59,383 nucleotides of DNA from contig JAADYX010000159.1 in the NCBI GenBank assembly GCA_010092885.1, positions 91,554-150,936 on the forward strand, read 5' to 3'. Within the stretch, counting starts at the first letter, position 1, and every line of letters starts with the position of its first letter. Origin of the DNA: Chloroflexota bacterium. Its GTDB lineage: Bacteria > Chloroflexota > Anaerolineae > Aggregatilineales > UBA3940. The notes beneath the pieces are model-generated. The model had not been told where the DNA came from. It ran no database searches and saw only the letters and a list, made by a program, of their open reading frames with translations. Positions 59,164-59,383 of this stretch are shown here, one piece after another. A program made the position numbers and the translations under genes.

Positions 59164-59383
59164 TTAATGCGTCGACGCGGTCTGATGATGAACCTCCTCA
59201 ATGAACGCCACAGCACGCCGCGCGCTCTGGGTCCATGTCGGGTGCCGATTGTATCGCTGCAAGGCACGGGCGCCCATTTCTGCCAGCCGGTGACGGTCTT
59301 GATTGAGCTCCCACAGGATCCTGCTCAGACCACCGGCGTCCTGCGGTTCAACCAGAAATCCATCCTCACCATCAGTGATAATC
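59164..59383 (-). CDS. Glycosyltransferase family 4 (C-terminal fragment)
   Basis: The minus strand encodes the last 72 residues of a glycosyltransferase, cut by the window edge. ITDGEDGFLVEPQDAGGLSR is the typical sugar-nucleotide-side segment of GT4 enzymes (DGxxGxLVxPxD), and AEMGARALQRYNRHPTW is the usual C-terminal helix. It ends 10 bases before the LysW-like GTG. The N-terminal half lies beyond the window. Confidence 0.75.
   Translation of the reverse strand, partial: IITDGEDGFLVEPQDAGGLSRILWELNQDRHRLAEMGARALQRYNRHPTWTQSARRAVAFIEEVHHQTASTH

Overview
The window looks like a chromosomal segment of a bacterium, most likely Chloroflexota (Anaerolineae-like). That placement is an inference from gene content: a RicT/PSP1 protein, DUF951, a NuoC-NuoD fusion, a receiver-CpaE fusion, DUF2089/SHOCT genes and a YprB-like nuclease, with high GC, SD-type ribosome sites and sigma70-like promoters. 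It is almost entirely coding. It holds housekeeping operons, a few accessory islands and one tRNA. No CRISPR array, rRNA, insertion sequence or prophage was seen.

1-8.9 kb, mostly minus strand: a partial GntR regulator with palindromic operators, purA, an M20 amidohydrolase, a ricT-like gene, then a run reading nuoB-nuoCD-nuoI, a small two-CxxC protein and a cysteine-free Mrp ATPase. 8.9-11 kb: two response-regulator proteins, one fused to a CpaE/TadZ ATPase and one to a degenerate GGDEF domain. 11-17.5 kb, minus: a long operon lgt-like, glutaminase, nadE, glmU, hlyC/corC-like, cdd, recO. 17.6-22.4 kb, mostly plus: an SPFH protein, a branched-chain aminotransferase, a YprB-like nuclease and a secreted DUF2207-like protein. 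22.5-30.4 kb, minus: clpC, then rplI, rodZ (frameshifted), rimO, two tandem Nudix genes and rodA.

30.6-38.2 kb, plus: the most unusual block. Four overlapping genes encode two PD-(D/E)XK nucleases, each with a four-cysteine Fe-S signature, a degenerate and an intact UvrD-like helicase. This resembles an AddAB recombination nuclease split into four polypeptides. A SleB-like cell-wall hydrolase and a flavin reductase follow in the same run. 38.2-42.1 kb: rpsB-tsf-pyrH, a lipoprotein, and tRNA-Glu(CTC). 42.1-49.2 kb: an FAD oxidoreductase, three glycosyltransferases, a GMC oxidoreductase and an APH-fold kinase, perhaps making or modifying an envelope or secondary glycan. 49.2-54.1 kb: slipin, an M50-like membrane protease, and a DUF2089-led operon in which three proteins share a SHOCT-like helical module. 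54.1-59.4 kb: DUF951, a tyrosine recombinase, a large membrane protein, a 185-base cluster of DnaA-box-like repeats, then sulfotransferase, flippase-like, LysW-like and glycosyltransferase genes.

The two strongest leads are the split AddAB-like operon (30.6-36.9 kb) and the repeat cluster at 56.9-57.1 kb. A third is the cysteine-free Mrp beside a CxxC-CxxC protein downstream of the complex I genes.
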